DNA from: Oxytricha trifallax
Lineage: Eukaryota > Ciliophora > Spirotrichea > Sporadotrichida > Oxytrichidae
Assembly: GCA_000711775.1 (NCBI GenBank)
Contig: ARYC01000370.1
Location: 25,928 to 89,927 of the forward strand
Length of the DNA: 64,000 nt
Reading direction: 5' to 3'
The position numbers were made by a program, and so were the translations under genes. Numbering within the stretch: position 1 is the first letter of the stretch; each line of letters begins with the position of its first letter. Shown piece by piece: positions 1 through 12,372 of the stretch. The notes below the pieces were generated by a model, which saw nothing but the letters and a program-made list of their open reading frames with translations, was not told where the DNA came from and made no database searches.

Positions 1-126
1 CGCAGACGGAAGTACAGCACTCACTTGAAATGTAAGTTTTAAATAGAATATCTTTATTTTTTAGAGGTCCCACCTGGTAAGACCACAGGTGTCCCTGGAC
101 AGGTGCTTCGCAAGACTACACATTGA
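1..126 (+). CDS. C-terminal exons of an unrecognised gene, truncated at the window start
   Basis: Frame open from base 1 (CGC AGA CGG AAG...). It is interrupted by a 33-nt GT..AG intron at 32-64 (begins GTAAGT, ends TTTTTTAG); the exons join in frame and end at TGA 124-126. The second exon carries a VPPGKTTGVPGQ stretch. The same frame continues past the TGA with a highly acidic coding-like tail (GDLKDYEI followed by DEDDDEDHEDE) to about base 200. A clearly similar exon, also preceded by a splice acceptor and ending in an acidic tail, lies on the minus strand at 30320-30446, where the TGA position is an Arg codon. So this stop may be a nonsense mutation in a decayed paralog. Function unknown. 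Confidence 0.5.
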
Positions 127-1440
127 GGGGACTTAAAAGACTATGAGATAAATCAGGATGAAGATGACGATGAAGATCATGAAGATGAAATGCTTTATTA
201 GACATTTCCATCTTTTAATTGTATATTAAGTATTCTGATTAACTTTAATTAAATTATTAATTCACTAAATTTTCCAAATTATAAACTATGAATGCTTTTT
301 CTAAATTAGCATAAAACTTCTTAAAAGAAAACAATTTTTCATTCTTAAAGTTAGTTTTACACTATAGCTCTAATTTCAATCTATTCATTTTGTTTTTCAG
401 TTTCTTTTTCTGTTTATGGAAATCTCTATCTTTTCATTTAGACGCTGATTTTTATAAACTTTAACAGATTAGTTATATTTTTTATTTTACCATTTACTAT
501 CACATATTTGTAAGACTTCTGGACACTATCAAAATTAATAATATTTTAACAACCTTCTCTTTTGATAGTCTAGCGACATTTAAATTCTGCCCATTTTTTC
601 CCCACCCAATTATTGGACTGTGATTTTTCTTAAAACTGGATAGCCACAAGTTAAATTCACTAACACTTTTAAAGTTTCACATGAGTTGCTCGACTTGGGA
701 GTTTGAGAAGCTATACTTTTATTTAAGTTTTGGCACGTTATCAAATAAATTAATCTTTCTACTTTTATCCTTTTAATTTCATTTTAATTTGATATCCTAA
801 ATATCAAGCAGTTTTAGCTCGGGGACACTATATTCCATATTTCCACTCTGGCCCATTTAAGCTCTTACTTTTAAATAGTTTATGATTAATTCAATATTTA
901 AATATGATATTTTTTCTCATTAGAAATTTAAGTATTCTATCTCTAAACTTTTTAAGTCAGTATAAACGCTTTCTTATAGCTTTCTAATGCTAATATATAT
1001 TTTTAATATTTTTAAATATTGGATCAATAAAATTATCTATTTAGTCCTTAGCGCAATTTGCTGACTATAACTGGGTTAAGTGTTAAACTTTACTGCCAAT
1101 CAACTTAACAGTTTTTAATTGGTTCTTTTCATCAATTTATCTTAAGCATAGATCAACAAAGCTTATAAACTAACTATCTTTGAATTAATTGTTAATTTTA
1201 TTTAATTTAAGTGTGGATGATGTTCATGTCTAAAATTGAAATTTATTTATATTTTTATTAAAAAAAGTGTATATAATAAATTTTCAAAATAACTTTTGAC
1301 TATTCAAAAATTCACCTCGCTCAAAATTAAATAAATTAAATTAGTTCAAACTAGGATTGCCAACAATGACTGATATAATTTAATTATCTAAAAAATATAA
1401 TTCAACAAATAAATTGTCAATAAAATTATTTTTATAATAA
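127..1440. other. AT-rich stretch, no gene seen
   Basis: Apart from the acidic coding-like tail up to about base 200, I see only low-complexity A/T sequence: no long TGA-free frame with coding-like composition, no clear inverted repeat. Confidence 0.5.
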
Positions 1441-1500
1441 AAAAACGTAAGTTTTTATTTATTATTTAATTGTGTTTGTCAAAAATAATTGAATTTTCAG

Positions 1501-1674
1501 GGATCCTTTTATATGTATAGAGAAAAGAACGATAGGGTAAGTTTAAATATATTAAATTATTTAGGATATCAGAATGACTAGACATTGGTTAAGGAAGAAA
1601 GTTTACCGAGCCATCTCGACTACGCAAGCTAGTTCTGGCTATTCTGTCTGAATGACATTTGGGTGCTCCACTGA
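1501..1674 (+). CDS. Candidate two-exon coding island (C-terminal end), unknown
   Basis: A GC-richer island in AT-rich DNA. On the plus strand an exon 1501-1536 follows a splice-acceptor-like TTTTCAG. A 28-nt GTAAG..TTTAG intron (1537-1564) leads into a second exon that stays in frame and ends at TGA 1672-1674. It reads coding-like (for example KEESLPSHLDYASQFW), using TAG as Gln. The minus strand of about 1600-1733 is also open after a TTTTTTAG acceptor (for example INEGSRVANNLLISGAPK), so the strand is not certain. Either reading fits a small macronuclear-destined segment or an exon. Function unknown. Confidence 0.35.
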
Positions 1675-1978
1675 TCAAGAGATTGTTTGCAACTCTGCTT
1701 CCTTCATTAATGGTTTTCAGTGGAGCTTCTAAAAAATAAATATCCTAATATTAAATATAATTCAAATGACAGCTTATCAAATAACTATTAATGAACTAAC
1801 ACACCCTTTGAATTTGGAACCATAAAGCTGGCTTAGAATATTAAAAAATAGAGAAAATTTGTACTGTTACTAATAGATATAGTTGGGTAAAAATAATTCT
1901 GAAAAATGTAATAACTATCATGTATCATTAACAAGCTATTCAAAAATAATTCGAATATAAAATCTAAAATGTTCAATA

Positions 1979-2946
1979 TTAAGCGATTATAATTAAAATG
2001 GGGAGACAGTTAAAATTAAATCAAAAAAGAGATCAATTAAAATTATGATCATCTCAATACACAAGAGTTAAGATCCAACAGTCACTATTTTGAATTAAGT
2101 TTGAGTAGATCCTTATTTAATTTTAATGTATTAATCAACTAACTAAAAATGGAATTTCTTTGTTTTTTCATCTTTTTTAACTTTTTCTATTTTTTGTTCA
2201 TCGATCAAGTAGATGCTGTAGCTGATCTTCAAGTTTTTTCATAATTTTCATAGATATCTTCAGGGTATCTTCAGGGTGTCTTCAGGATATCTTCCTCAAA
2301 AATTTTAAAGTGTGGAGAGTGTGGAGCCCAATATTGACAATAATAGTAGTAATAGCACTAATAATCTCAAAATCAAGCATTATTTTGAGTCTGGGATTTT
2401 TTCAAAAACATCTTGTTTATCTAAAATTCATAGATGTGATTCCTAATGTTGAAGATGATGATGAAGATGATGTTGGTGAAAACTAAGAAAAAATCAGTGA
2501 TGTAAAATTTTGAAATTCTCTAGAATTTCAACCAGACTCATAATAATGCTTGATTTTGAGATTATTAGTGCTATTACTACTATTATTGTCAATATTGGGC
2601 TCCACACTCTCCACACTTTAAAATTTTTAAGGAAAATATCCTGAAGATACCCTGAAGATACCCTGAAGATATCTATGAAAATTATGAAAAAACTTGAAGA
2701 TCAGCTACAGCATCTACTTGATCGATGAACAAAAAATAGAAAAAGTTAAAAAAGATGAAAAAACAAAGAAATTCCATTTTAGTTAGTTGATTAATACATT
2801 AAAATTAAATAAGGATCTACTCAAACTTAATTCAAAATAGTGACTGTTGGATCTTAACTCTTGTGTATTGAGATGATCATAATTTTAATTGATCTCTTTT
2901 TTGATTTAATTTTAACTGTCTCCCCATTTTAATTATACTCGCTTAA
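1979..2946. mobile_element. 968-bp foldback element, TTAAGCG ends, TA target duplication
   Basis: The two halves are long inverted repeats of each other over almost the whole length; for example the CACAAGAGTTAAGATCCAAC of the left arm returns inverted in the right arm. Ends are TTAAGCGA..TCGCTTAA, flanked by TA on both sides (1977-1978, 2947-2948). The arms contain short repeats built on CTGAAGATA. No coding capacity is visible. A second member of about the same size with the same ends is at 49626-50630. The TA duplication suggests mobilisation by a Tc1/mariner-class transposase (inference). Confidence 0.85.
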
Positions 2947-2948
2947 TA

Positions 2949-3379
2949 ATAATACTTAAAGTTTAGAGTGGGGAGCATTTTAAAAAATGAGAAATAATGG
3001 GTTTAGCAGTTATCATGTATATTTTGCTACAAAATAACTTGGTAAGCTTAAGTTTTTATAATTGAGTAAATAAATTGGCTTTTGTTAAGTCTTGCATTAT
3101 AATTAGTTGTTAAATTTTAAATATGTGTGATTAAAACATACTCAAATAAGCAAAATTAGAATATAGAGTTTTATAAAGGTATTCTAAATATAGGCTTCTC
3201 AACAATAAGCCTTAAGTTTTAATCAAAAGAGATTTAATCTACAAAAAGCATTTTTTGAGATATAGATGGAGAGATTATATGAAAGAACTTATTAAAGATT
3301 AAGGGGAAGCCTTGGTTCTTCTTTAAAAATGCCTGTAAGTTTAATTACAAATTTAAAATTTTATATTTATGAGTTGGAG
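2949..3379. other. AT-rich spacer, nothing recognised
   Basis: No coherent frame or repeat seen between the foldback element and the next TIR element. Confidence 0.4.
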
Positions 3380-3381
3380 TA

Positions 3382-3814
3382 TTAAATATGAGTGAGTGAC
3401 TTGGAATTCTTGGAGCAACTACACTATACCGTCCTGATGTAGCAAAGTGCGAGGGACATGCACCCCTGGAACAAGCTAGTGCTACTCCCGCACAAGACAA
3501 ACACTGGCGCCAAAGATGCAGTACTTTGACTACTAATGAAGAGACTCGACAAGAACAGATACAGATCCATCACTGAACCAGAGCAACTCGAGACTGAATC
3601 AAACCTCGGAATCAAGATCATACCAGACAAAATCAAAAAATATAATTCAGAACCACTTTCACTGACCAACTCACTGTGCCGGACCCGTGTCTAATGCTAC
3701 AGGGTTCTTAGTGAGAGGCCAGGAATATACGGTAGACATATATGAAAATTAAACTAACTAACTAAAACTAATGTTTTTTTTTCGCAAATATATGTATCAC
3801 TCACTCATATTTAA
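3382..3814. mobile_element. 433-bp TIR element with GC-rich core
   Basis: Perfect 18-bp terminal inverted repeats TTAAATATGAGTGAGTGA, flanked by TA duplications (3380-3381, 3815-3816). The core is GC-rich. It holds a short frame at 3437-3529 beginning MQQSARDMHPWNK (TAG read as Gln). The left end and this short frame are similar to 37424-37600 (MEQSAKRILPQK), showing a repeat family. A phrase near GGGACATGC also resembles 42750-42790 inside the SF3-helicase element. Probably non-autonomous. Confidence 0.7.
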
Positions 3815-3816
3815 TA

Positions 3817-4270
3817 CTGATTATATATTAGAGATCTCTAATTAAATTTTGATCTCTAATTTTAATTTACCTTTCAAGTTATTATCTCTATTTATGAGTT
3901 GTTAAGTTTAATACTTTGAATTCATAATCATCAGGCATGAGCTAATTAGTTAACAATGATTATATCGTAATTCAAAAAGAAATGAAACTTACCAATATTC
4001 AGAGAAAGTTCAATTGTTTGCTAAAAAAGATGAATTTTACGATAATAATTTACAAAGTAAGCAAAATAATAAATAAGTCAACCCAAAAATTATAGAATCT
4101 CTATGATGTTTTAGAAATTTAAGCAGTCAAGTAAATTTTAATGTAATAGTAGTAACAGGAATGCTATAAGTGAATTAAAGTCGAGAATATTGTTAATTGA
4201 AACAATTTTCATTAAAAACATTAAAAGAATCAATTTAAAAAGAAAGTAAATGTGATTTTATCAAATGTCC
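3817..4270. other. AT-rich spacer, nothing recognised
   Basis: Only A/T-rich sequence upstream of the transposase end; no terminal repeat of the neighbouring transposase element was identified here. Confidence 0.4.
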
Positions 4271-4275
4271 TGCAA

Positions 4276-5690
4276 TCATATATTTTGGGGCATGAGACAG
4301 AGAAGTGAAGATCTTGCCCTACATGAAATTATATACGAATGAAGATGATATTACCTTTGTCGATCAAATTTTCCATCCGAGAAACTGATGTGTTTTTTTT
4401 TAAATGAAAAAGTCTTTTCAATAGGAGCTAAATCAAATTGATAGGGGCCTAAAAACATCAGTGGGACTTTAAATGCTTTCTTTGTTGAGATTGTGATTCT
4501 ACTGCGGTGATATGTCGCATTGTCAAGCATTATAACTGCCAAATCAGTATTTTCTTGATCAAAATGCAAGCAGAGCTTCATAACAAACTAAATCAGCGTT
4601 TAATTGTTTTTCCTACCTGAGTTGACAGTGAAATACACATCACCGCGATTTGAAACAGCAGCAATTAAACTAACTTAATTTATGCGATTAGACGGGCGCA
4701 AAACATTTTTTTCCTTTTGTAACCCCAAGACATTCTAGAATTGTTAAACTACAATAAACTACTTTCATCAATGTTAATGATAGTTTTTTTTTTCAGATTT
4801 AAGCAACTCGAAATATGCTTTGGAAGAAAGCTATCTTAAGAGCTTCTGTTTCAAAAGATTTGACCTTGGATCTAAGTTATAGACCTCCGTTTAGCTGAGA
4901 TTTAATTCCTTCTTCATTAGCGAGGTGAGCCACAATCTTGAAGTCTTTATATTAAACTTTTTGAATAAAAGATTTTTCAACTATTCTATAGAAAGATACT
5001 TGGCTTTATCTGTCAAATAAGATATTAAAAATGCATGGAGGCAACATGGAATACTTCAGGAGTTTAAAGTATCATTAACTGATGGACACTGCCCCTCATC
5101 TTTAGCTTTGCGGATAATAATTTTTACTCGGCTATTTGGAAGTTTAAATCTATTTGACAGATACTTTATTGAGCAGCCTTCCTCCATAAAAAAGACTTCC
5201 TACTTTTTAATGCAAACTTTAAGTTACAATATTGCTTGAATACATAGTCAGATTAAGTGGATCTTGCTTGCTTAGGATGGGATCGTCAATAGTGAGCATT
5301 TCCATTAGCGCTTTGGCCTTTGATTAAAAGAATCAGCCTTCTTCATTAACATTGATGGTACATTTTCGAAACATTTCGAGAAGCTCTCGCTCCTATTTTA
5401 AAATTAGCTTTGGATTGAGTTTGTGCCTAAACAGAAAGTCGCGAGTGTCCTATATCACCTAGAATACTTGGCTTGAAGATAATGCAGATTTTTTATCAAT
5501 GCTCGGCCCTAACTCTGTTAAATCTAGCATGGCATAAATTAGTAATATATTGCATAAGTCAGGCTTAGACTCTTGAAATTTAAGAGAAGTGTAAGTTTCA
5601 ATCATGCTAAAGCTGTAGCCTTCGAATGCATTATTCTCTGGGTTAATAGCACGTCTAGTTAACAAAACAGTTTATCTCGAAGTTGAGTCA
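4276..5690 (-). pseudogene. IS630/Tc1-mariner superfamily DDE transposase, frame-disrupted
   Basis: Read with TAA/TAG as Gln, the minus strand gives an N-terminal DNA-binding region with helix-turn-helix character (SIKYLSNRFKLPNSRVKIII, about 5100-5200) and then a DDE catalytic core: first Asp in INIDESSLLQF (about 4765), second Asp in VIMLDNATYHRS (about 4530), and the Glu in FDLAPIEKTFSFKK (about 4410). This order and spacing are typical of IS630/Tc1 transposases, which cut and paste DNA with TA duplications. The C-terminus ends at TGA 4276-4278. At least two frame breaks are visible: near 5325 (an in-frame TGA) and at a poly-A run near 4715. This is therefore a decayed copy, or the gene contains introns. 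It is distinct from the TBE transposases further right. No terminal repeats recognised. Confidence 0.8.
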
Positions 5691-6189
5691 TGGTTTATGA
5701 TGTCTGGTGTTGCTTAGGACTACAAATTTTATTCCTCGACCTCTTAATCTAAAATTTCGGATCTTTAATCGAGCGTTAGAAAATGTAAACGCAAATATCG
5801 CTGTCTCAGTTCCATATTAAATAGATTATAAATTTTGGACAGAAAATTAATTTGCTAGTGCGGAGAAGAATTAATTTATATAATAAGTAATTCAGTGATG
5901 ACATATTTACCTTAATTTCGAAATTTATTCATAATAATTATTAAATTTATTTTTTCTGCAAGGTTCTTTAAACGAGAGAAGGTAGGAATACAAGTTTAAA
6001 TTAATCAGCTAATAAATAATCAGTTAATAAAGTAAAATTTAACGATTTGTATAAATTAAGTCGTTGATATGGCCTTATATTCTTTACTAATATAAATATA
6101 TTAAATAATAAAAAAATTCCTAATTAAAATGATATTGTGTATTTTAGATGAGTTTAGAAATGTAGGTTATTATAAATATATTGATAAAA
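5691..6189. other. AT-rich spacer, nothing recognised
   Basis: No coding-like frame or repeat identified. Confidence 0.4.
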
Positions 6190-6459
6190 TATAAAACCCC
6201 GTTAGTCAATTAAGAATGAAAATTGGGGATTAAGAATTATAAAATTAAAATTAAATTATTATATTCGTAAATTATTAAAGTTTTGGCTAATTATTAAAAC
6301 CATTCGCTCGAATAATTGTCTCTATAAAATAAACCAATAAGGGTGCGTATATTTGTTTTTAGCCAAATTATGTTTAATTTCAGCCTATAATATTTTTATT
6401 TTAATTTTATAATTCTTAATCCCCAATCTTCATTCTTAATTGACTAACGGGGTTTTATA
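6190..6459. mobile_element. 270-bp MITE with TATAAAACCCC ends
   Basis: Inverted termini TATAAAACCCCGTTAGTC..GACTAACGGGGTTTTATA, with the inverted similarity extending about 70 bp inwards (AATTAAGAATGAA, GGGGATTAAGAATTATAAAA). The flanking base pair is TA. A related copy of about the same length is at 29721-29997. The ends contain an AAAACCCC unit like a ciliate telomere or a TBE end. No coding capacity. Confidence 0.8.
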
Positions 6460-8531
6460 ACAAATAGGTAAAATAGGGAAACACTAATATAGAAAATAAT
6501 TATTCAATTGTAACTGTAACAAATTTCATAAATTTATAAATTAAGTTTATTAAATATGGATTAAAAAATGTTTTCTATAATAGTTAAACACAAACCATAT
6601 ATTTTAGTGTTGTCTGAACTTAAAAAATAGTAATGTCATCATTCCTATTAGTCTGAGAACCTTTAGTTTGGCTACAATAGTAAAGAATATACTAAATGAA
6701 AATAAAGTGGTAGTACGGTCACTATATTGGACTTCAAAATTAGAGATACTCTTATATCATAAAACACTCCAAAATATCCACAAAAATTAAAAATAAAATG
6801 AACATCAACTTCAAAATAAAAATCAACAAAAGACCATCACTAAGTCAATATGAAAAATTGGCAATTAAAGAAACTTTAAGTTAATATCATCTCTAAATAA
6901 ACTTTCAATTAAATTAGCCATACAAATAGGTAAATTCAACACTAATGACATTAAAATGAATCAAAATAATAAGTACAACTGCAATAGTTTTTCCATAATA
7001 CTACAAGGCAAAGTTAGGGCCAAGTGAGTCCAATAATTAAATAATACTATATTTTTAACATTATCAGCGTCTTTCCATATTATTCCATTAAAGCAAATAG
7101 TACAGGAAGCACCACAATAAATATTTTCCAAAGCATTATCAATCATTAATCTTTACAATTTAAAAATTATTCAAAATTACAATTAAAATGAACAAATTTA
7201 ATAAAATAAATTTAGTATAAAATGGGTTTATATATAAATTTCAACATTGGACAATCATGCGCTTGATCAACTAATCCACTCTGGCATTTTCAATATAAGT
7301 AAGTATTATTTAGCAAAATTATAAACTATTACGCTTAGATATGATTTGTTAAATTATTTTTGCATGACAAAATAAGAATTGTCTAATATATTTGATTTTT
7401 AATCTTACAAACTCGATGACTTAACAACTAACTTCACACATAACATATAGCATAATTTTTTAATATAATAAAAAATATGTGTATCTAGAATCTTCGTCAT
7501 ATCAGAAATGAATCAGGAAATAAATAAAATAAATAATATAATTAAGCCAAAAGAAATCACAAGCTTATAACTAATCATAATATTCACTAAGACTATCTCA
7601 TTTATTTAATCTATAAAAGTCTTAAACATAATTTAATATGCATTTATGTAAATATGTGCAGTTATTATATTTTATATTTATAATATTTCCAATTCTTTTA
7701 TTCTTTATAAATAATAATAGAAATTATATATGATTACGATGAGTAAATCCTTGAAGCTTTCACTTTTTTAAGAAAATCCATTACTTGATAAAGAAAACTC
7801 TTGTAACCGTATAAACGCATTAATTCACTACATAATCATTTCTAATATAAAGGTCATTGGATGCATAGATAAAACAATTTAAAAAGATGATAAATCATTA
7901 GAGATCACATTGATGACATTTAAGAAATTTTCCAAAGCAAATTTTACTAAATAAGTAGAATAAAGATTTCAAGATTTTTCCCCATATTAAAATGACTCAA
8001 AGCAATTGTAGACACAGCATGGTAACCAAACTAAATCTTTGATAACAAAAAGTTGTAGTAAGTCATCAAGCTAAAATTGTAGTATAATAATTCAAAAATA
8101 TTCGAAGAATTAATACTGAGCAAAACACATACAAGAAAGATAAAAAAGCCCCTTTTACTAAAAGAAACTAAATAGTCTTTAGCTAAAACTATGCATCAGA
8201 ACTTAACTCAGGGATGAGACTCAATTAAAATAATCCTTACAAACATGCCTATTAGATACTCTCATTCGTGATTTCATTAGTGTACATTATTTCTAAGAAG
8301 TTATGCAAAAGTCCAATATTTAACATAAACTGCAGATATAATGATAATATAACCAATAACATTAAAAACCCATTTTATAATTATATTTAAATAAAATAAT
8401 TAATTAAATCCATACATAATTAATTTGAATGTACTAAACACTAAACTTAATTTATAAAATTATGAAATTTGTTACAGTTACAATCGAATAATGATTTTCT
8501 ATATTAGTGTTTCCCTATTTTACCTATTTGT
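6460..8531. mobile_element. 2.07-kb element with ~100-bp terminal inverted repeats
   Basis: Begins ACAAATAGGTAAAATAGGGA and ends with the inverse, with inverted similarity over about 100 bp (…CTGTAACAAATTTCATAA… on both arms). It is flanked by TA (6458-6459, 8532-8533) and abuts the 270-bp MITE. The inside is very AT-rich. The only distinct short frame I can report is a 61-codon minus-strand one at 6961-7146. An autonomous transposase cannot be shown, so it may be a degenerate or non-autonomous element. Confidence 0.7.
6961..7146 (-). CDS. Small hypothetical protein inside the 2.07-kb TIR element
   Basis: A 61-codon frame starting at ATG 7144-7146 and ending at a true TGA. It has a short cysteine cluster (YCGASCTICFNG) and a hydrophobic C-terminal half. 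An in-frame TGA lies shortly upstream. It could be an exon of a longer, intron-containing or decayed gene of the element. Function unknown; may be spurious. Confidence 0.25.
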   Translation of the reverse strand: MIDNALENIYCGASCTICFNGIIWKDADNVKNIVLFNYWTHLALTLPCSIMEKLLQLYLLF

Positions 8532-8533
8532 TA

Positions 8534-10200
8534 CTTATTTTATCAATAATAACATGAACTTTACTAACATTAATAAATTATATTTTCTGGAAATTTTTTA
8601 TAAAATTCTATCAACTCTCTCCTTCATTGATTTAGATTCAGTCTAAACTGGTTATTAATTTTTTGTTATGAATAGTTAAACATTGATAAACTTAGGAAAT
8701 CAAATCAAATTAGAGATAAACTTGCCAAATTAATTTATTTGTTAAATTAATAAAGTTTTCAAAGTTGATCTTACAAACATCAATAGTTGCTTTTATCATT
8801 CTCATATTGAGGTAGCCTAGTGAGAAAAAAAATATTTTTTCTCAGTTTACAACTCCTATAATTTAATTATATTATTTTTACCTCGTATTTATGTGTTTTT
8901 AATTTTTATTTTTTGAGATTTATGAACATATATTCTCTAAGAATAAAAACTTCACGTTCATCCTTTGTATTATTGGAAGTATAACTATTATTTAAATTTT
9001 TAGTTTACATTTCAAAAAACTCAATAAAAAATACTTTACCTATTTTAAGTTTCTTGTAGAGTCGAATTCATTACTTTATTATTTTTTATGTTTTCCATCT
9101 TCAATTAAATAATAACTTATAGTTGTAATTAAGATTTATTAAACGAAATATACTTATTTCCATTTATTTAAAAAGTAAAGACTTTTTTATTAATATTTAA
9201 TTAATGTGTTAAGTTAACAATATAATTTAAAATTATAATATTTTATACATACAATTATATTAATTAAAAAAATGGATATCCGTTTAACGAAATGTATTTA
9301 CTAATATCTGTTAAAACACCAGTATTTTGATGTTTATCATGGGTATATTGAAAATAAACTTATTAGTTCTTATATTATTTTAACAAGCATTTTAATTAAA
9401 AATTAAACCAATATAATGCTTTGATTAACATGAAAACTATATCTATATTGTAAGTTTATATTTAAAACTTCTTAAATGTGATTAAGTGCTTTTATTTTTG
9501 GACAATTTAAGACTCTTATTTAATTATTTTTTACATTCCATTTAATATAAGTTTCAACTGAAAAAATAATGAACAAAGTTCATATAATTTAATCAGAAAT
9601 GGGGTAATCTAGTGAGAAAAAATTATTTTATTCTCACTAGACTGGCCACTGGAGTTATGATTAAAACTAATAATTAATAATTTTTAAGTCAATTTCATCT
9701 CATGATTAAGCTGCTAAAGTTGATGGAGTTCATTCAGATTTACTTTAGTATATTTGATTAACTCTTTAGTCAGCGTTAACCTTTTCTCATTGCCTAATAG
9801 AATGTCTATCACAATTGAAACTGCTTGTATAAAGAGTCATTGTAAAAGAATTTAAGATCAAATAATGTAAAAGTTATAATTATGATAGTTTTAGACCTTG
9901 ACTCTACCAATCTACTATGACTCTTGATTATTATTACTCATAAATTTTGCAGCATTCCATCATAAATTTAAAATTATTAATATTTTATATAAAGGGAAAT
10001 TTATAAAAAATCAGTTCATATCACAAACATATATTTTTTATACAATTCGTTAAATTCTACTATTTTATCTGAATGATGAATTCGCTTCAAGCTATTAATG
10101 TCAACTAAGATAGAGAGAAAATAGGGAGTAAGATAGAACTACACGATTTCATGACATAAGAATGTGGTGCATACCTTCCACAGATTAACTGTTTCAACAT
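8534..10200. other. AT-rich stretch, no gene; two similar CTAGTGAGAAAAA motifs
   Basis: No coding-like frame. A CTAGTGAG/CTCACTAG palindrome around an A/T loop occurs at about 9609-9640, and a related sequence at about 8817-8845. They might be small repeats; no clear element boundary was found. Confidence 0.4.
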
Positions 10201-10239
10201 TTACTTTTTCAAGAGCATTATTACTGGAGAAAAAGAGGT

Positions 10240-10960
10240 ATGAGCAATTACTTTTCATCGATTATACTACTTTAAGAGGTCGGAAATAATGATATCTTTG
10301 TCCCTTAAATTGAGAGATTTACAGCTGATGGTTTCTTATATTATGCAAAAGAAAAACCTAGCTTGCTGAAGTATATCCCGGACCAATGTGACTGGCTCCA
10401 CCTTGATAAAGAGTGGATTTGTGATGTTCTTCTCTCTCTTGATAAGGACGGCGTAAATCAAATGATACATGATGCAAAATTTAAGAGACGCCAGAAGCTT
10501 GATTAGTCATAGAATCCATTGGTCCACATGAGATCGGAGTTTGCAGAGATGCTTTGTCCAACTCATTGAACTTCAGTGGTAGATATATTTGCTATTCAAA
10601 TTCCTTCAGTTCACAAGGACGATCAGCTATTTGATTAATTAGATATCTCAGAGAAAGCTAAGAGCAAATGAGGTTGAGGAGGTTAAAGGAGAGGAGCAAG
10701 CGTTGTGAGGAAGCAAGTAAATATACCTACAGGAAAACAAACGAATGCGTGATGAATTCAATTAAATACATGAGTAAATGAATGAGCTGCACGAGTACAA
10801 ATCTCTAGTTCACTAGTTTTATGAAAGAGGAGTTAGATGATCAAGGAAGAATTAGAGACAAAAACTAGAATGATAGAATGTCGTGATTTTAAATGCTACT
10901 ATGACTTAGAATAGAAATAAATTTTAAAAGCTTTAATCTCAATATATCATAATTTATTTA
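10240..10960 (+). CDS. Unrecognised plus-strand coding segment(s), possibly broken
   Basis: A frame from ATG 10240 to TGA 10567-10569 uses TAA/TAG as Gln and looks clearly coding, with phrases such as YYAKEKPSLLKYIPDQ and WLHLDKEWICDVLLSLD. Coding character continues downstream in other frames. About 10730-10840 gives a charged, coiled-coil-like stretch (LQENKRMRDEFNQIHEQM), and about 10840-10930 gives KEELETKTRMIECRDFKC. Either short introns or frame-shifting indels separate these parts. It converges with the minus-strand coding segment at 11028-14974. The pairing of this region with a helicase-like gene recalls a mobile element, but I do not recognise the protein. Confidence 0.5.
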
Positions 10961-11027
10961 ATCATCTTCGTTCGATAAGATTAAGCTTAGATCCGTTGCT
11001 TCAAGCTGTCAAAATTACAACTTATTT

Positions 11028-11729
11028 TCAATTTGAATTTTAAACTTCTTCCTTTGCTTCCTTCTATGAGCGGGTCCTTTTACTTAGGTTGTTTACGGAA
11101 GGAATCTTAAACTTCTCCTTTTCTTATTTTTTGTAAAATAGTTTCTCCTTGATACATTGCTTCGTTTGATTAGCTGTTGCTTGGCCAAACTTTTCGACAC
11201 ATCCTGCTTTTGCTTTATATTTAAGCTTGATGTCTCTCTTTATAGAAGTACACTAAATACTTTGACTACCATTATGTTTCATTTTAAAGTTGGCTTCATC
11301 ATCTATTTCAGAAAGAAGCCTCTGAGAAGAGAGAGTTTCTCCTGAACTTTTATTGTTGTTGATCTGTAATTTTAGCTTTGTTCCATTGAAAGCATCTATT
11401 GTCTCTTTCGAATCGAGATTTTTTATAGTAAAAGATGCCACTAAGTGCTGCTGTTCCTTACTAATAACGCTTTAAGATTTATTCTCTGAGAAATTATGTT
11501 CAGCCCCTTAACAAACACTTTCTTTACACTCTTCAGCTTTTACCTATCCATCATCCTCTTACATAAGTTATTTTATTTTTAGAGCTGTTTTTGGCATGAA
11601 GGCTGTTCCAGGCAAATTCCTAATTAATTTGACCACTTGCCTATTTGAGGTTTCTAAAATTTTCTAATTTTTGCAAGCCTTACGTGATTCTGATTTACAA
11701 TTATTTACTACTATAGACTCACAACTTAA
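11028..11729 (-). CDS. Basic C-terminal coding segment, unknown
   Basis: A TGA-free frame of 233 codons ending at TGA 11028-11030, with several in-frame TAA/TAG codons read as Gln. It is rich in Lys, Glu, Ser and Gln, for example GTAFMPKTALKIKQLM and KLKLQINNNKSSGETLSSQR. An in-frame TGA at 11730-11732 closes it upstream; an adjacent frame is coding-like there, so an intron or indel is likely. It lies downstream of, and on the same strand as, the helicase-like segments 13080-14974 and may be the end of the same gene. Function unknown. Confidence 0.6.
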
Positions 11730-12372
11730 TCAATCATTTCCTTTGAGCCATGTTTGTAAATTATCAATTTGTAAGTCCCTTTTCTTTGCAATTGACCTAT
11801 TCTCCCTATAATTTGATCCATTGATCTGATAGAGGACACATCCGCAACAATCAAGATTAGACATCCATTAAACTCGATCTCGTGATTCGTTTTTAGGTCA
11901 TTACCTCTTCCTTTCTACTTTGTAAGAAGGAACACACCAAACAGTCCTTCCAAGTTCTTTGAAATGATATGCCTATAAAATTGAGCTTCTACTTTTTTAA
12001 CCTTCATATTTTTCATTGAATAGAAAGGTATGGTTGAAAACTTTTTGAAATGACTATCAATACAGAAGTCAGTTTGTGATAATTTTGGCTTTTCTCAAAA
12101 GGGTTTTTGCAATACTCAGCATGATTAGTGGCGATGATATTTTAATAGAGCTTGATCCTTTTATCTCCAAGAAATGGAGTTTAACTTGGGAATTTGCAAC
12201 TCTTTGACTTGGTGAGGATTTAGGTTTCTTTTAGAGAAATTTTTGGACCGGTAAATCCAATAATGTTCTTTGCTCGAGTGAAAAGCACTATAATTTTTGC
12301 CATGCTCATAAAATTTCTATAAAATAGTATTCATCATACTCTTCTAGGATGACAAGGGAGTGCCCCTAAGCC

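Noticed and set aside
3424..3669. 81-codon minus-strand standard-code frame
   Set aside because: It lies antisense to the core of the 433-bp element, and the conserved short frame is on the plus strand.
11157..11345. Plus-strand 62-codon frame
   Set aside because: Antisense to the 233-codon minus-strand frame, which reads better with the ciliate code.
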